Assembly (NCBI RefSeq): GCF_010731615.1
Contig: NZ_AP022618.1
Coordinates: 1,860,001-1,924,000 of the forward strand
Reading direction: 5' to 3'
Source: Mycolicibacterium insubricum
GTDB taxonomy: Bacteria; Actinomycetota; Actinomycetes; Mycobacteriales; Mycobacteriaceae
Length of the DNA: 64,000 nucleotides
The notes under the pieces were generated by a model. The model saw only the letters and a list, made by a program, of their open reading frames with translations. It did not search any database and was not told the DNA's origin. Made by a program: the position numbers and the translations under genes. Shown piece by piece: positions 38,780-47,439 of the stretch. Positions within the stretch are counted from its first letter, which is position 1. Each line of letters begins with the position of its first letter.

Positions 38780-39685
38780 TCAGCTGCCCAGCCACCGGTC
38801 CCCGGCGCGCAGCAGGGCACTGGGCAGCTCGTGGCCGACCAGGCGCTGGGCCAGCCCGGCGGCGGCGATCGCCGCGTCCAGGTCGATGCCGGTGTCGACG
38901 CCGCAGTCGCGCAGCAGGTACACCAGATCCTCGGTGGCGATGTTGCCGGTTGCGCCGGGGGCGAACGGGCAGCCGCCGAGCCCGCCGACCGAGGCGTCCA
39001 ACCGGGTCACCCCGGCCAGCACCGCGGCGTACGCGCTGGCCAGCCCGGCGCCGCGGGTGTTGTGAAAGTGCGCGCCCAGCGGCAACTGCCCGATCAGCGG
39101 CCGCACGGCCGCGATCAGCGCGGTGACCCGGCCCGGGGTGGTGGTGCCGATGGTGTCGGCCAGCGCGATCCGGTCGGCGCCCGCCGCCACCGCCCCCGCC
39201 ACGATGTCGAGGACGCGCCGGGCCGGCGTGGGCCCGTCGAACGGGCAGTCCCAGGCGGTCGCGATGATCACCTCCAGGCGCGCTCCGCCGTCGTGGGCGA
39301 TCGCCACGATGTCGGCGATGGCGGCGGTCGCCTCGGCGGTGTCGCGGCCCACATTGGCCCGCGAATGCCCGTCGGCGGCCGACACCACGTACTCGATCGA
39401 TCCGATCCCGGCGGCCACCGCCCGTCGTGCACCGCCCGGGCCGGCCACCAGCGCGGAGAACTCGACGGTATCGAACCGGGCCAGCGCCGCGGCCAACTCG
39501 GCGGCGTCGGCCAGTGCGGGCACCTTCGACGGGGACACGAACGCGGTCGCCTCGATCTCGCGCACCCCGGTGGCCACCAAGGCGTCGAGCAGCTCCAGTT
39601 TCGCCGACAGCGGCAGCGGGTCCTCCAGCTGCAGACCGTCGCGCAGCCCGACCTCCCGGATGTCCACCCGCCGCGGCAGCGTCAC
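38780..39685 (-). CDS. hydroxymethylglutaryl-CoA lyase family protein
   Basis: This 301-residue TIM-barrel lyase has the HMGL signature REVGLRDGLQ (10-19, with catalytic Arg15 and metal ligand Asp16). The metal-binding HFHNTRG and the Cys loop GGLGGCPFAPGATGNIATEDL near the C-terminus are also present. The expected reaction is cleavage of 3-hydroxy-3-methylglutaryl-CoA (leucine catabolism) or a related 3-hydroxyacyl-CoA. Its start overlaps the CoA-transferase stop by 4 bases, so the two enzymes probably act in sequence: CoA loading, then C-C cleavage. Confidence 0.88.
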   Translation of the reverse strand: MTLPRRVDIREVGLRDGLQLEDPLPLSAKLELLDALVATGVREIEATAFVSPSKVPALADAAELAAALARFDTVEFSALVAGPGGARRAVAAGIGSIEYVVSAADGHSRANVGRDTAEATAAIADIVAIAHDGGARLEVIIATAWDCPFDGPTPARRVLDIVAGAVAAGADRIALADTIGTTTPGRVTALIAAVRPLIGQLPLGAHFHNTRGAGLASAYAAVLAGVTRLDASVGGLGGCPFAPGATGNIATEDLVYLLRDCGVDTGIDLDAAIAAAGLAQRLVGHELPSALLRAGDRWLGS

Positions 39686-40896
39686 AGCACACCCTCCTCG
39701 GCCAGCGCGGCGATCTCGGCGTCGTCGCGGCCGAGCAGGCCGCGGTAGATCTCGTCGTTGTGTGATCCGGGGCGCGGGGGACCGGCCGAGCGCACCGAGC
39801 CGGGAGATTCCGAGAGCACCGGAACGACCCCGGGGCCCTTGATGTTTCGTCCGACCCGCTCATCCCAGTGGTCGACGATCATGTTCCGGGCCAGCAGCTG
39901 CGGGTCGGTGAGGACCTCGGCGACGGTGTTGATCGGCCCGGCGATCACCCCGGCCGCCGATAGCGTGTCGATGATCTCGCCGGGCTGGCGGATCGCCGCC
40001 CAGGATCCGATGATGTCGTCGAGCTCGTCCTGATTGCGGCCGCGGGCAAGGTGATCGGCGAACCGCTCGTCGGTCGCCAGCTCCGGGCTGCCCATCGCGG
40101 CGCACAGCCGGGCGAACACGGTGTCCTGGTTGGCGGCGATCACCACCCAGGAGCCGTCGGCGCTGCGGTAGATGTTCGACGGCGCGATGCCGTCCAGGCG
40201 GGTGCCCGACGGGCCGCGCACCACCCCGCCGGCGTCGTAGTCGGGAATGGTGGATTCCTGTACCGCCAAACAGGATTCGGTGAGCGCGGTGTCGACGACC
40301 TGGCCGCGTCCGGTGACGGTGCGCCGGTACAGGGCGGCCAGCGCGCCCTGGGCGGCGAACATCCCGGCCAGCGAATCACCCAGCGACAGTGCCAGCCGCG
40401 GCGGCGGGCCGCCGGGGAACCCGTTCATGTGCCGCAGCCCGGATTCGGCCTCGGCCACCGAGGCGTACCCCGCCTTGCCGGCATTCGGCCCGGTCTGCCC
40501 GTAGCCGGACACCCGCACCAGGATGATCCCCGGGTTGCGCTGCGCCAGCACGTCGTAACCAAGGTCCCAGCGCTCCAGGGTGCCGGGCCGGAAGTTCTCC
40601 ACCACGATGTCGGCGCGTTCGACGAGATCCAGGAACAACTCCCGGCCCCGCGGGTGGCGCAGATCGAGCGTGACGGCCTTTTTGTTGCGGGCGTGCACGG
40701 TCCAGAACACCCGCTCGCCGTCGATGTCGGCCTGGCCCCAGGTGCGCAGCGGGTCGGGCGCGCCGGGCGGTTCGATCTTGATGACCTCGGCGCCCATGTC
40801 GCCGAGCAGGCGCCCGGCGAACGGCCCGGAAATCAGGGTGCCGACCTCGACGACCCGGATGCCGTCCAGGGGCCCGGCGACCGGCGCGCTGTTCAT
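39682..40896 (-). CDS. CaiB/BaiF family CoA-transferase (family III)
   Basis: This encodes a 404-residue family III CoA-transferase. Visible features are VVEVGTLISGPFAGRLLGDMGAEVIKIE near the N-terminus, NKKAVTLDLRHP, and the catalytic-Asp region LSLGDSLAGMFA near residue 165-175, where the family Asp forms the anhydride. It moves CoA between acids. A start 30 bases upstream (40926) would overlap the hydrolase gene by 11 bases; the ATG at 40896 is preferred. It is followed by the HMG-CoA lyase with a 4-base overlap. Confidence 0.88.
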   Translation of the reverse strand: MNSAPVAGPLDGIRVVEVGTLISGPFAGRLLGDMGAEVIKIEPPGAPDPLRTWGQADIDGERVFWTVHARNKKAVTLDLRHPRGRELFLDLVERADIVVENFRPGTLERWDLGYDVLAQRNPGIILVRVSGYGQTGPNAGKAGYASVAEAESGLRHMNGFPGGPPPRLALSLGDSLAGMFAAQGALAALYRRTVTGRGQVVDTALTESCLAVQESTIPDYDAGGVVRGPSGTRLDGIAPSNIYRSADGSWVVIAANQDTVFARLCAAMGSPELATDERFADHLARGRNQDELDDIIGSWAAIRQPGEIIDTLSAAGVIAGPINTVAEVLTDPQLLARNMIVDHWDERVGRNIKGPGVVPVLSESPGSVRSAGPPRPGSHNDEIYRGLLGRDDAEIAALAEEGVL

Positions 40897-40915
40897 CGGT
40901 CCAGCATCGCAGACA

Positions 40916-42094
40916 TCATCGGCCAAACCCCTGCCGGGACAGCCAGTCCGTGCAGATCGCCACCGCCCGGCCCAGGGCGTCGCGCTGCTGCGGCCCGGAG
41001 TAGTAATGGTTGGCGCCGTCGATCTCGTGCAGCTCCTTGTCCGGGCAGCCGATCGCGTCGAACAGCCGGTAGGTGTGGCTGGGGGTGCAGGCGTCGTCGG
41101 CGCGGTTGCCGATGACCAGTGTGGGCACCGCGATGTCCGGGCCGGCGGCCACCGCGTCGGCGTTGGCGTCGTCGTAGCTCCACTGGGACAGCCAGCTGCG
41201 CAGCGAGCAGTACCGGGCCAGCCCGATGGGGGAGTTGTTCACCACCTGCGGGTCGCCGAGATAGCAGGTGCCCGGTGCGCGGTCGTTGGGGTCCACGGTC
41301 GGGTCCAGCCAGCGGGGATCGGCCATGGTGCCGTGCACGACGAAGCAAAACTCGTCGTCGGGCCGGCCGGCGGCGCGCAGTTCGGCGAGTTTGTCCTTGA
41401 CCCAGGCGGTGATTCGCCGGTTGCGGGCGATTTGGGCGCCCCGGTAGCGGTCCAGGAACTCCGCGGAATACGGCGGCTGGTTGGGGTTGTGCGGGTCGTA
41501 CAGGTCGAGTTCGGGGTCCCGGCGCGACGGGTCGGACTCGTCGAGGATGGACGCGTCGAGCCATTCGGTGAGCGTGCCGTGGCGGCTGATGTGGGCGGCC
41601 AGCAGCATCAGCCCGTCGGCCGGGATGAGGTCCAGTTTCGTCAGGTCCGGCCCGTCGCCGGACGGGGCGGCGGTCACCGTCGGGTGCTGGGCCTGCTGCT
41701 GGTAGAACACCGACAGCGAACCCCCGCCGCTCCAGCCGGCCAGCACCACCGTCGAATAGCCGAGCCGGTCGCGGGCGTCTTTGATGCACTCGCCGAGGTC
41801 CTGCACCACCTTCTCCATCAGCAGCGAGGTGTCGGTGCCCCGGAAGCGACTGTTGCAGTAGATGACGTGGTGACCGGCGCGGGCCAGCGCGTTGATCATC
41901 GGCAGGTATGCGCCGCCGCCGATCGGGTGCATGAACACCAGCACCGTGCCCGACGGGTTGTCACGGGGCTGCAGCAGGTGGCTCTCCAGCACGACCAGCT
42001 CGGCGACCCCGCCGTAGACGTCGCGCACCCCCGAATCATTCTGGTAGGCAATGAGATAGGGGATCCGGTCGTAGTCGTGGCGCGGTGTGCTCAC
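40916..42094 (-). CDS. alpha/beta hydrolase
   Basis: This 392-residue alpha/beta-hydrolase has the oxyanion-region FMHPIGGG, the nucleophile elbow GWSGGGS (Ser near 120), an Asp near NRADDACTP (about 330) and His near IDGANHYY (about 357), giving a plausible triad. An insertion of more than 100 residues between elbow and Asp makes a large lid. It overlaps the start of nothing downstream but its own ATG overlaps the dioxygenase stop by 4 bases (42091-42094), so it is co-translated with it. It may hydrolyse a ring-cleavage product; this is inference. Confidence 0.8.
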   Translation of the reverse strand: MSTPRHDYDRIPYLIAYQNDSGVRDVYGGVAELVVLESHLLQPRDNPSGTVLVFMHPIGGGAYLPMINALARAGHHVIYCNSRFRGTDTSLLMEKVVQDLGECIKDARDRLGYSTVVLAGWSGGGSLSVFYQQQAQHPTVTAAPSGDGPDLTKLDLIPADGLMLLAAHISRHGTLTEWLDASILDESDPSRRDPELDLYDPHNPNQPPYSAEFLDRYRGAQIARNRRITAWVKDKLAELRAAGRPDDEFCFVVHGTMADPRWLDPTVDPNDRAPGTCYLGDPQVVNNSPIGLARYCSLRSWLSQWSYDDANADAVAAGPDIAVPTLVIGNRADDACTPSHTYRLFDAIGCPDKELHEIDGANHYYSGPQQRDALGRAVAICTDWLSRQGFGR

Positions 42095-43203
42095 CGGTGC
42101 TGGCCCAGGTCGTGGGCGAGCGCCGCGGGGGAGGGCTGCAGGCGGCGGCGGGTGTCGATGGCGATCACCGACCAGTCGACCCGGTCGTACTCGTCGAACT
42201 TGCGCCGGGCCCGCTCGCGGGCCTTCTCCGGTGCGCCGTGGTGCACACCCTGTGGGGCGTGGCTGATCAGGCCGGGCGGCATCGGGACGCCGAACAGCGA
42301 TCCGCCGTGGAAGAACGCGATCTCGTCGTAGTCGACGTTGCGGTGATACCAGGGAATCCGCTCGGTTCCCGGTGCGCTCTCGGCCGGCCGGGGCAGGAAG
42401 TTCATCACGTACACCCCGGTGGCCTGCATGAACAAATGCACGGTGGGCACCAGGTGCACGCGTTCGGAGCCGACGACGTTGTAATCGGCGATGTTGAAAG
42501 TGAACGGGAAGTTGTCGCCCTGCCAGCCCACGACGTCGAGCGGATGGTGTTGGTAGTACAGGGATGTCGACCGGGTACCGGCGACCTCACGGTGCATCAG
42601 CCGGACCCGGTAGCCGTCCGCGGGGACATCGCCGTCGTCGTGGGCCTTCGGCTCGGGGATGACCACCCGGGTCGGGTCGAACGGGAAGTGCCGACCCAGC
42701 GGGCCCGGTGGCGGCACCCGGAACTCATCGGTGGCCGAGATCATCAGCCACGTGGTCTCGGTGTCGGGCAGCTGGCGCCAGGTGCACGCCTTGGGCAGGT
42801 AGATCCAGTCCCCGGGCCGGTAGTCCAGCGACCCGAACTCGGTTTCCAGCCGGCCGCTGCCGGTGTGGGTGAAGCACAGCAGGTCACCGTCGATGTAGCG
42901 GACGTGAAACGGCATCGCCGCCGCGCGCCGGGACAGCAGCACCTCGCAGTCGTCGTTCGAATACAGCAGCAGCGGGGCGCCGGCCGGGTCGGTGGAGTCC
43001 TCCGGTGTCAGCGCCGAGGCCACCACGTCGGTGGGTCGCAGCGGCCCGTCGGACCGGAACGCCGTCGGGTCGTTGCGTCGGTACAGGGTGGCGGTGCGCC
43101 CGACGAATCCGTTGCGGCCCAGCTCGTCGTCCTTGAGCCCGCCGAGGTCGGCGTGCATGCGTTCGGGCGTCTGCCCCTTGCGGAGGTGGACGAACGATTC
43201 CAT
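42091..43203 (-). CDS. homogentisate 1,2-dioxygenase-like cupin protein
   Basis: This 370-residue bicupin resembles homogentisate 1,2-dioxygenase, a non-heme iron enzyme that opens homogentisate in Tyr/Phe catabolism. The family motif appears as IPWYHRNVDYDEIAFFHGGS (His and Glu ligand positions), with another His pair in GVHHGAPE near the C-terminus. It is shorter than typical homogentisate dioxygenase (over 400), so the substrate may differ. Start at 43203, with GAGGAGC just upstream; the longer frame to 43260 is less likely. It is followed by the overlapping hydrolase gene. Confidence 0.8.
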   Translation of the reverse strand: MESFVHLRKGQTPERMHADLGGLKDDELGRNGFVGRTATLYRRNDPTAFRSDGPLRPTDVVASALTPEDSTDPAGAPLLLYSNDDCEVLLSRRAAAMPFHVRYIDGDLLCFTHTGSGRLETEFGSLDYRPGDWIYLPKACTWRQLPDTETTWLMISATDEFRVPPPGPLGRHFPFDPTRVVIPEPKAHDDGDVPADGYRVRLMHREVAGTRSTSLYYQHHPLDVVGWQGDNFPFTFNIADYNVVGSERVHLVPTVHLFMQATGVYVMNFLPRPAESAPGTERIPWYHRNVDYDEIAFFHGGSLFGVPMPPGLISHAPQGVHHGAPEKARERARRKFDEYDRVDWSVIAIDTRRRLQPSPAALAHDLGQHR

Positions 43204-43317
43204 CGGCGCGCTCCTCGGCGGTCGGGGTCGGGTCAGAAGAGACCGGTATGACGCCAACATTGCACACCGCCCGGCGGCGAATGCCCGGTTTCGGAAATGC
43301 GACGAGCCCCGGAAACC

Positions 43318-43358
43318 ACGAGCCCCCGAAACCGTGCGGCACGGTCTCGGGGGCTCGT
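43318..43358 (-). terminator. strong hairpin terminator after fadE23
   Basis: ACGAGCCCCCGAAACCGTGC pairs with GCACGGTCTCGGGGGCTCGT across a one-base loop region, 20-base arms with one mismatch. It lies 14 bases beyond the fadE23 stop on the minus strand. It lacks a T-run, which is common for mycobacterial intrinsic terminators. Confidence 0.7.
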
Positions 43359-43372
43359 CGCGGAGCGGGGTG

Positions 43373-44587
43373 TTACTTCAGCTCGGCCGAGGACAGTCCC
43401 AGCAGGCGCCGCGCCACCACCAGCTGCTGGATCTGCTGGGTGCCTTCGAAGATGTCCAGGATCTTCGAATCGCGGGCCCACTTCTCCAGCAGGCTCTCCT
43501 GGGAGTAGCCCACGGTGCCGGCCAGTTCGACGGCCTTGAGCGTGATGTCGCTGCCGACGCGGGCGGCCTTGGCCTTGCACATCGACGCTTCCTTGGAGTT
43601 CGGCTTCTTGTTGTCGGCCATCCAGGCGGCCTGCAGCGTCAGCAGCCAGCCGGCCTCCCAGTCGGCCTCCATCCGGATGAACTCCGCGGCCGCCGCGCTC
43701 TGGGAGTGCGCGGGCTTGTCGTAGGAGATCTCGACGCCGGCCTCGGTGAGGATCCGGCGCAGTTCCTCCAGCGCGGCCCGGCCCACGCCGACGGCCATCG
43801 CGGCCACCATCGGCCGGGTGTTGTCGAAGGTCTCCATGACCCCGCCGAAACCCTTGTCGACGTTGATCTCCGGGCTGCCCAGCAGGTTCTCCTTGGGGAT
43901 CCGGGCGTTGTCGAAGCGGATCACCGCGGTGTCGGAGGCCTTGATGCCGAGCTTGTGCTCCAGGCGCTCGACGATGACGCCGGGGGTGTCCCGCGGGACG
44001 ACGAAGGACTTGATGGCCGCGCGGCCCTTAGACTTGTCCAGCGTCGCCCACACCACGATGTGGCCGGCCCGGGATCCCGCGGTGACGAAGATCTTCTCCC
44101 CGTTGATCACGTATTCGTCGCCGTCGAGGGTGGCCGTGGTGGTCACCGCCGCCGAGTCGGAGCCGAAGCTGGGCTCGGTGATCGCCATCGAGGCCCACAG
44201 GTTCTTGCCGAACCGCTCCAGCTGCTCCTCGTTGGCCACCGAGGAGATGGCCGCGTTGCCCAGGCCCTGGCGCGGCACGCTGAGCAGCAGTGCCACATCG
44301 CCCCAGGACACCTCGACGGCGTTCAGCAGCGCGGACATGTTGGCGCCGTTGACGTTCGTCTTGTCACCGGTGTCGGCACCGTGGAACGCGCCGGCGCCGG
44401 CCATCGAGATGGTGTTGGCCTCGGAGATGCCGTCGAACAGATCCGCCAGGGTGTCGAGCTCGACGGGGTAGGCGTGCTCGGACAGGTCGTACTTGCGGGA
44501 TATCGGGCGGAACATCGCGACGGCGCCCTGGTGGCCCTTCTCGGCGACGGCCTTGAGCTTCTTGGGAAGTTCCAGATTGATTGCCAT
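43373..44587 (-). CDS. fadE23: acyl-CoA dehydrogenase FadE23
   Basis: This 404-residue acyl-CoA dehydrogenase uses FAD to make a 2,3-enoyl-CoA. Family motifs seen are AITEPSFGSDSAAVTT (substrate-binding and FAD region near residues 135-150), VTAGSRAGHIVVWA and the C-terminal FEGTQQIQQLVVARRLLG. It follows fadE24 after a 33-base gap, the same order as in M. tuberculosis. The pair are thought to act together, as paired FadE proteins form heterotetramers; that is from family knowledge. It ends in front of a strong hairpin. Confidence 0.92.
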   Translation of the reverse strand: MAINLELPKKLKAVAEKGHQGAVAMFRPISRKYDLSEHAYPVELDTLADLFDGISEANTISMAGAGAFHGADTGDKTNVNGANMSALLNAVEVSWGDVALLLSVPRQGLGNAAISSVANEEQLERFGKNLWASMAITEPSFGSDSAAVTTTATLDGDEYVINGEKIFVTAGSRAGHIVVWATLDKSKGRAAIKSFVVPRDTPGVIVERLEHKLGIKASDTAVIRFDNARIPKENLLGSPEINVDKGFGGVMETFDNTRPMVAAMAVGVGRAALEELRRILTEAGVEISYDKPAHSQSAAAAEFIRMEADWEAGWLLTLQAAWMADNKKPNSKEASMCKAKAARVGSDITLKAVELAGTVGYSQESLLEKWARDSKILDIFEGTQQIQQLVVARRLLGLSSAELK

Positions 44588-44620
44588 GTCAGGTTTTTCC
44601 TTGTCTTTGTCTCGGCCGGC

Positions 44621-45994
44621 CTACAGGACCACGACACCCTCGGCGACGCCGACACCGCGCAGATCGCGGTACCAGCGCTCGACCGGGTGCTCCTTGGTGT
44701 AGCCGTGGCCGCCCAGCAGCTGCACACCGTCGTTGCCGATCTGCATGCCGCGGTCGGTGGCCAGCTTGCGGGCCAGCGCCGCCTCGCGGGCGAACGGCAT
44801 GCCCTGCTCGGCGCGCGACGCGCCGCGCCAGACCACCAGCCGCAGCCCGTCGAGCTCGATGGCGATGTTGGCGCACATGAACGCGACGGCCTGGCGGCGG
44901 GCGATCGGCTCGCCGAACGCCTCGCGCTCCTTGACGTAGGGGATGACGTAGTCGAGCACGGCGTGGCTGGTGCCGACGGCCAGCGCCGCCCAGCCCAGGC
45001 GCGACAGCGCGATGGCGTCGGTGTAATCCGAATCGCTCGCCTCGTCCTCGCCGAGCCGGTTGCCCAGCGGGACGGTGACGCCGTTGAGCTCGACCTGGCC
45101 CAGTGCGGCGGCCCGCAGGCCCATGCTCGGGTCGGCCTTGACGGTCAGTCCCGGGGAGTCGGACTCGACGATGAACATCGCCGGCTTGCCGCCCAGCTGC
45201 GCGGCGATGATGAACACCTCGGCCTGCGCGGCCGCGGGCACCAGCGACTTCACGCCGTCGAGCCGGTAGCCGCTCGGGGTGCGCACGGCGGTGGTCTTCA
45301 GCACGGTCGGGTCGAACAGGGCGCGCGGTTCGGTGATCGCCAGGCAGGCCTGCGGAACGTGTTCGCCGGCGAAGGCGCCCAGGTAGGTGGCCTGCTGATC
45401 GGCGCTGCCCCAGTTGGTCAGCGCCGAGGCGACGCCGCCGGGGGCCAGGATCGGCAGGGCCAGGCCCATGTCGCCGTAGGCCAGCGCCTCGGCGACGAGT
45501 GCGTTGGTGATGGTCGAGCGGGCCGCGGCGATGCCGTCGAAGTCCTCGGGCACGTTGATCGCGGTGACGCCCAGCTCGGCGGCCTTGCCGATCAGGTCGG
45601 CGGGGTAGGCGGCGGCCTCGTCGGCGTCGTGGGCGGCCGGGCGCAGGATCTCCGCGGAGAACTCCCGGACGGTGTCGACGATCATCTGCTGGTCTTCGTC
45701 CGGCGTCAGGTCGAAGTAGTCCGAGCCGCTGGCCTTGAGCCGGGTCGGGCTCTTGCCGGCGCCCTTGACCTTGTTGAACTGGCGCGTTGCCGCACCGGCG
45801 GTGGAGAAGGCGGTCTTGACGCCGTAGCGCAGGCCGCGGTTGAGCGGGTCGCGCAGGCCGTATTTGTCCAGGAATTCCTGGCCGACCAGCGGCGTGACGA
45901 TGGCCAGGCCGACGTCGACCATCGAGCGCTTGTGGCGCTGCAGGCCGACGGCGCTTTCGTGGCCGGACTTCTTGGTGGATGGGATTTTGCTCAT
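44621..45994 (-). CDS. fadE24: acyl-CoA dehydrogenase FadE24
   Basis: This 457-residue acyl-CoA dehydrogenase homologue is longer than usual. Its N-terminal 95 residues are a Lys-rich extension, and the acyl-CoA dehydrogenase domains follow (DEDQQMIVDTVREFSAEILRP near 98-118, ITEPRALFDPT for the flavin region). In place of the normal ARxxEG end it finishes with GYTKEHPVERWYRDLRGVGVAEG. It lies directly upstream of fadE23. A palindromic operator is at 46044-46063, about 50 bases before the start. Confidence 0.92.
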   Translation of the reverse strand: MSKIPSTKKSGHESAVGLQRHKRSMVDVGLAIVTPLVGQEFLDKYGLRDPLNRGLRYGVKTAFSTAGAATRQFNKVKGAGKSPTRLKASGSDYFDLTPDEDQQMIVDTVREFSAEILRPAAHDADEAAAYPADLIGKAAELGVTAINVPEDFDGIAAARSTITNALVAEALAYGDMGLALPILAPGGVASALTNWGSADQQATYLGAFAGEHVPQACLAITEPRALFDPTVLKTTAVRTPSGYRLDGVKSLVPAAAQAEVFIIAAQLGGKPAMFIVESDSPGLTVKADPSMGLRAAALGQVELNGVTVPLGNRLGEDEASDSDYTDAIALSRLGWAALAVGTSHAVLDYVIPYVKEREAFGEPIARRQAVAFMCANIAIELDGLRLVVWRGASRAEQGMPFAREAALARKLATDRGMQIGNDGVQLLGGHGYTKEHPVERWYRDLRGVGVAEGVVVL

Positions 45995-46043
45995 GGGTTC
46001 AGCAACCTCGGAATCGGTCGGGGTACCAGATGCCGCCTACCGT

Positions 46044-46063
46044 ATCTTACTCAAAAGTAAGAT
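46044..46063. promoter_or_regulatory. palindromic operator upstream of fadE24
   Basis: ATCTTACT and AGTAAGAT form perfect 8-base inverted arms around a 4-base centre (CAAA). It lies 50 bases upstream of the fadE24 start in an otherwise unremarkable gap. A TetR-family repressor of fatty-acid genes would be a typical binder; no such gene is adjacent. Confidence 0.65.
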
Positions 46064-46234
46064 CGCTGCTTTGTTACCGAACTCACACGTTCTGACGACT
46101 CAAAGTCGCGCGGTTCAATGCGGGCGGTTCCGGCTTCCCCTCGGCTCCGCCGGCACTCGCTGCGCTCGCGTCAACTCCGCCTCGATGGTCGGTTCCGGTC
46201 AGCGCCGGCTCCGCAAGCTCCGCCGGCTCGGCCT
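46064..46234. other. intergenic region between fadE24 and hisN
   Basis: No supported gene is seen here. The right half is rich in CCGCC / GCCGGC repeats capable of local hairpins (for example GCCGGC...GCCGGC around 46203-46226), which may help end hisN transcription on the minus strand. No recognisable remnant of a mobile element. Confidence 0.35.
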
Positions 46235-47044
46235 TCACCTCCGCCGAGCCTCGCCGAACCGCCCGAGCACCGCCTCGTGCAGCAGACCGTTACTGGCCAC
46301 CGCGCTGCCGCCGTGCGGTCCCGGGGTCCCGTCGAGCGCGGTGAACGTGCCCCCGGCCTCGCGGACCAGGACGTCCAGCGGCGCCAGGTCCCACAGCGCC
46401 ACCTCCGGCTCGGCCGCGATGTCCACCGCACCCTCGGCGACCAGGCAGTACGACCAGAAGTCGCCGTAGGCGCGCACCCGCCACACCTCGTCGGTCAACG
46501 CCACGAAGTCCTCCCGCAGGCCGCGGTCGGCCCAGCCCGACAGCGACGAGAACGACAGGCTGGCAACGCCCAGGTCGCCGACCGCCGAGACCCGGATCGG
46601 CCGGGTCTGGCCGCCGGCCGAGGTGAACGCGCCCAAACCCGTTCCGGCCCACCAGCGTCGGCCCAGCGCCGGCGCGCTGACCACCCCGACCACCGGGACC
46701 CCGTGGTGCAGCATGGCGATTAGCGACGCCCACACCGGAACGCCGCGGACGAAGTTCTTGGTGCCGTCGATCGGGTCGATGACCCATTGGCGGCCGTGCC
46801 CGGGCTCGCCGCCGAACTCCTCGCCGAACACCGCGTCACCGGGACGCCGCGCCGCGAGCAGTTCGCGCATCAGCGCCTCGGCGTCGCGGTCGGCATCGGT
46901 CACCGGGGTCAGGTCCGGCTTGGTCTCCACCCGCAGATCCAGGGCGCCGAAACGGGCCCGGGTCACGTCGTCGGCGCGGTCGGCCAGCTCCAGGGCCAAG
47001 GCGAGATCTTCGGCGAGGTCGAGGTTGGCGATGGCAGCGTCCAT
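46235..47044 (-). CDS. hisN: inositol-phosphatase-like histidinol-phosphatase
   Basis: This 269-residue inositol-monophosphatase-fold enzyme has the Mg-binding motifs GEEFGGE (about 72-78), [12 protein letters not shown] (about 88-99) and a C-terminal [15 protein letters not shown] (about 222-236) with Asp ligands. In mycobacteria and corynebacteria the gene in this neighbourhood is HisN, histidinol-phosphate phosphatase, penultimate step of histidine synthesis; the alternative is a general inositol-phosphatase. The assignment rests on family resemblance and neighbourhood, not on a unique motif. Confidence 0.75.
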   Translation of the reverse strand: MDAAIANLDLAEDLALALELADRADDVTRARFGALDLRVETKPDLTPVTDADRDAEALMRELLAARRPGDAVFGEEFGGEPGHGRQWVIDPIDGTKNFVRGVPVWASLIAMLHHGVPVVGVVSAPALGRRWWAGTGLGAFTSAGGQTRPIRVSAVGDLGVASLSFSSLSGWADRGLREDFVALTDEVWRVRAYGDFWSYCLVAEGAVDIAAEPEVALWDLAPLDVLVREAGGTFTALDGTPGPHGGSAVASNGLLHEAVLGRFGEARRR

Positions 47045-47067
47045 GAGTGCAGTCCTACCATTGCCCC

Positions 47068-47427
47068 ATGTTCGAAGTGTTGTTTGTGTTGCTGCTGCTC
47101 GGTGCCCTGGTCCTGCTGCTCGGTCCCCGATTCTTCAAGCGCGGCCCGCGCAACGCCGAGGACACCGGCCACGGACAGTTGCTGATCACCGGCCTGAGCC
47201 CCCGGCCCGACGGGGTGACCGGAGAGCAGTACGTCACCATCAGCGGTGTCATCAAGGGCGACACCGTCGGCGAACACCCGGTGTACCAGCGGATGGCCGT
47301 AGACGTCGACGCCTGGCCCAGCATCGGCGAGGTGCACGACGTGACCTACTCGATCAAGAACCCGGACAACTGGCGGTTCGCCGCACCGCCGGTCGACTAC
47401 CCGGACGACCCGCCGCTCCCGCATTGA
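47068..47427 (+). CDS. small membrane-anchored conserved protein
   Basis: This 119-residue protein has an N-terminal transmembrane helix (about residues 2-19, [18 protein letters not shown]) and a soluble domain with [36 protein letters not shown] and a Pro-rich end. ATG at 47068 is preferred over the one seven codons upstream. It is divergent from hisN with 23 bases between starts, so the two share a promoter region. Function unknown to me; mycobacterial homologues are likely. Confidence 0.75.
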   Translation: MFEVLFVLLLLGALVLLLGPRFFKRGPRNAEDTGHGQLLITGLSPRPDGVTGEQYVTISGVIKGDTVGEHPVYQRMAVDVDAWPSIGEVHDVTYSIKNPDNWRFAAPPVDYPDDPPLPH

Positions 47428-47439
47428 AACCATGACCGG

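Noticed and set aside
42992..46060. 1022-codon open frame on the plus strand
   Set aside because: It is antisense to fadE23/fadE24 and the dioxygenase gene. Long antisense frames are expected at this GC content, and the translation is low-complexity Gly/Arg/Val without domains.
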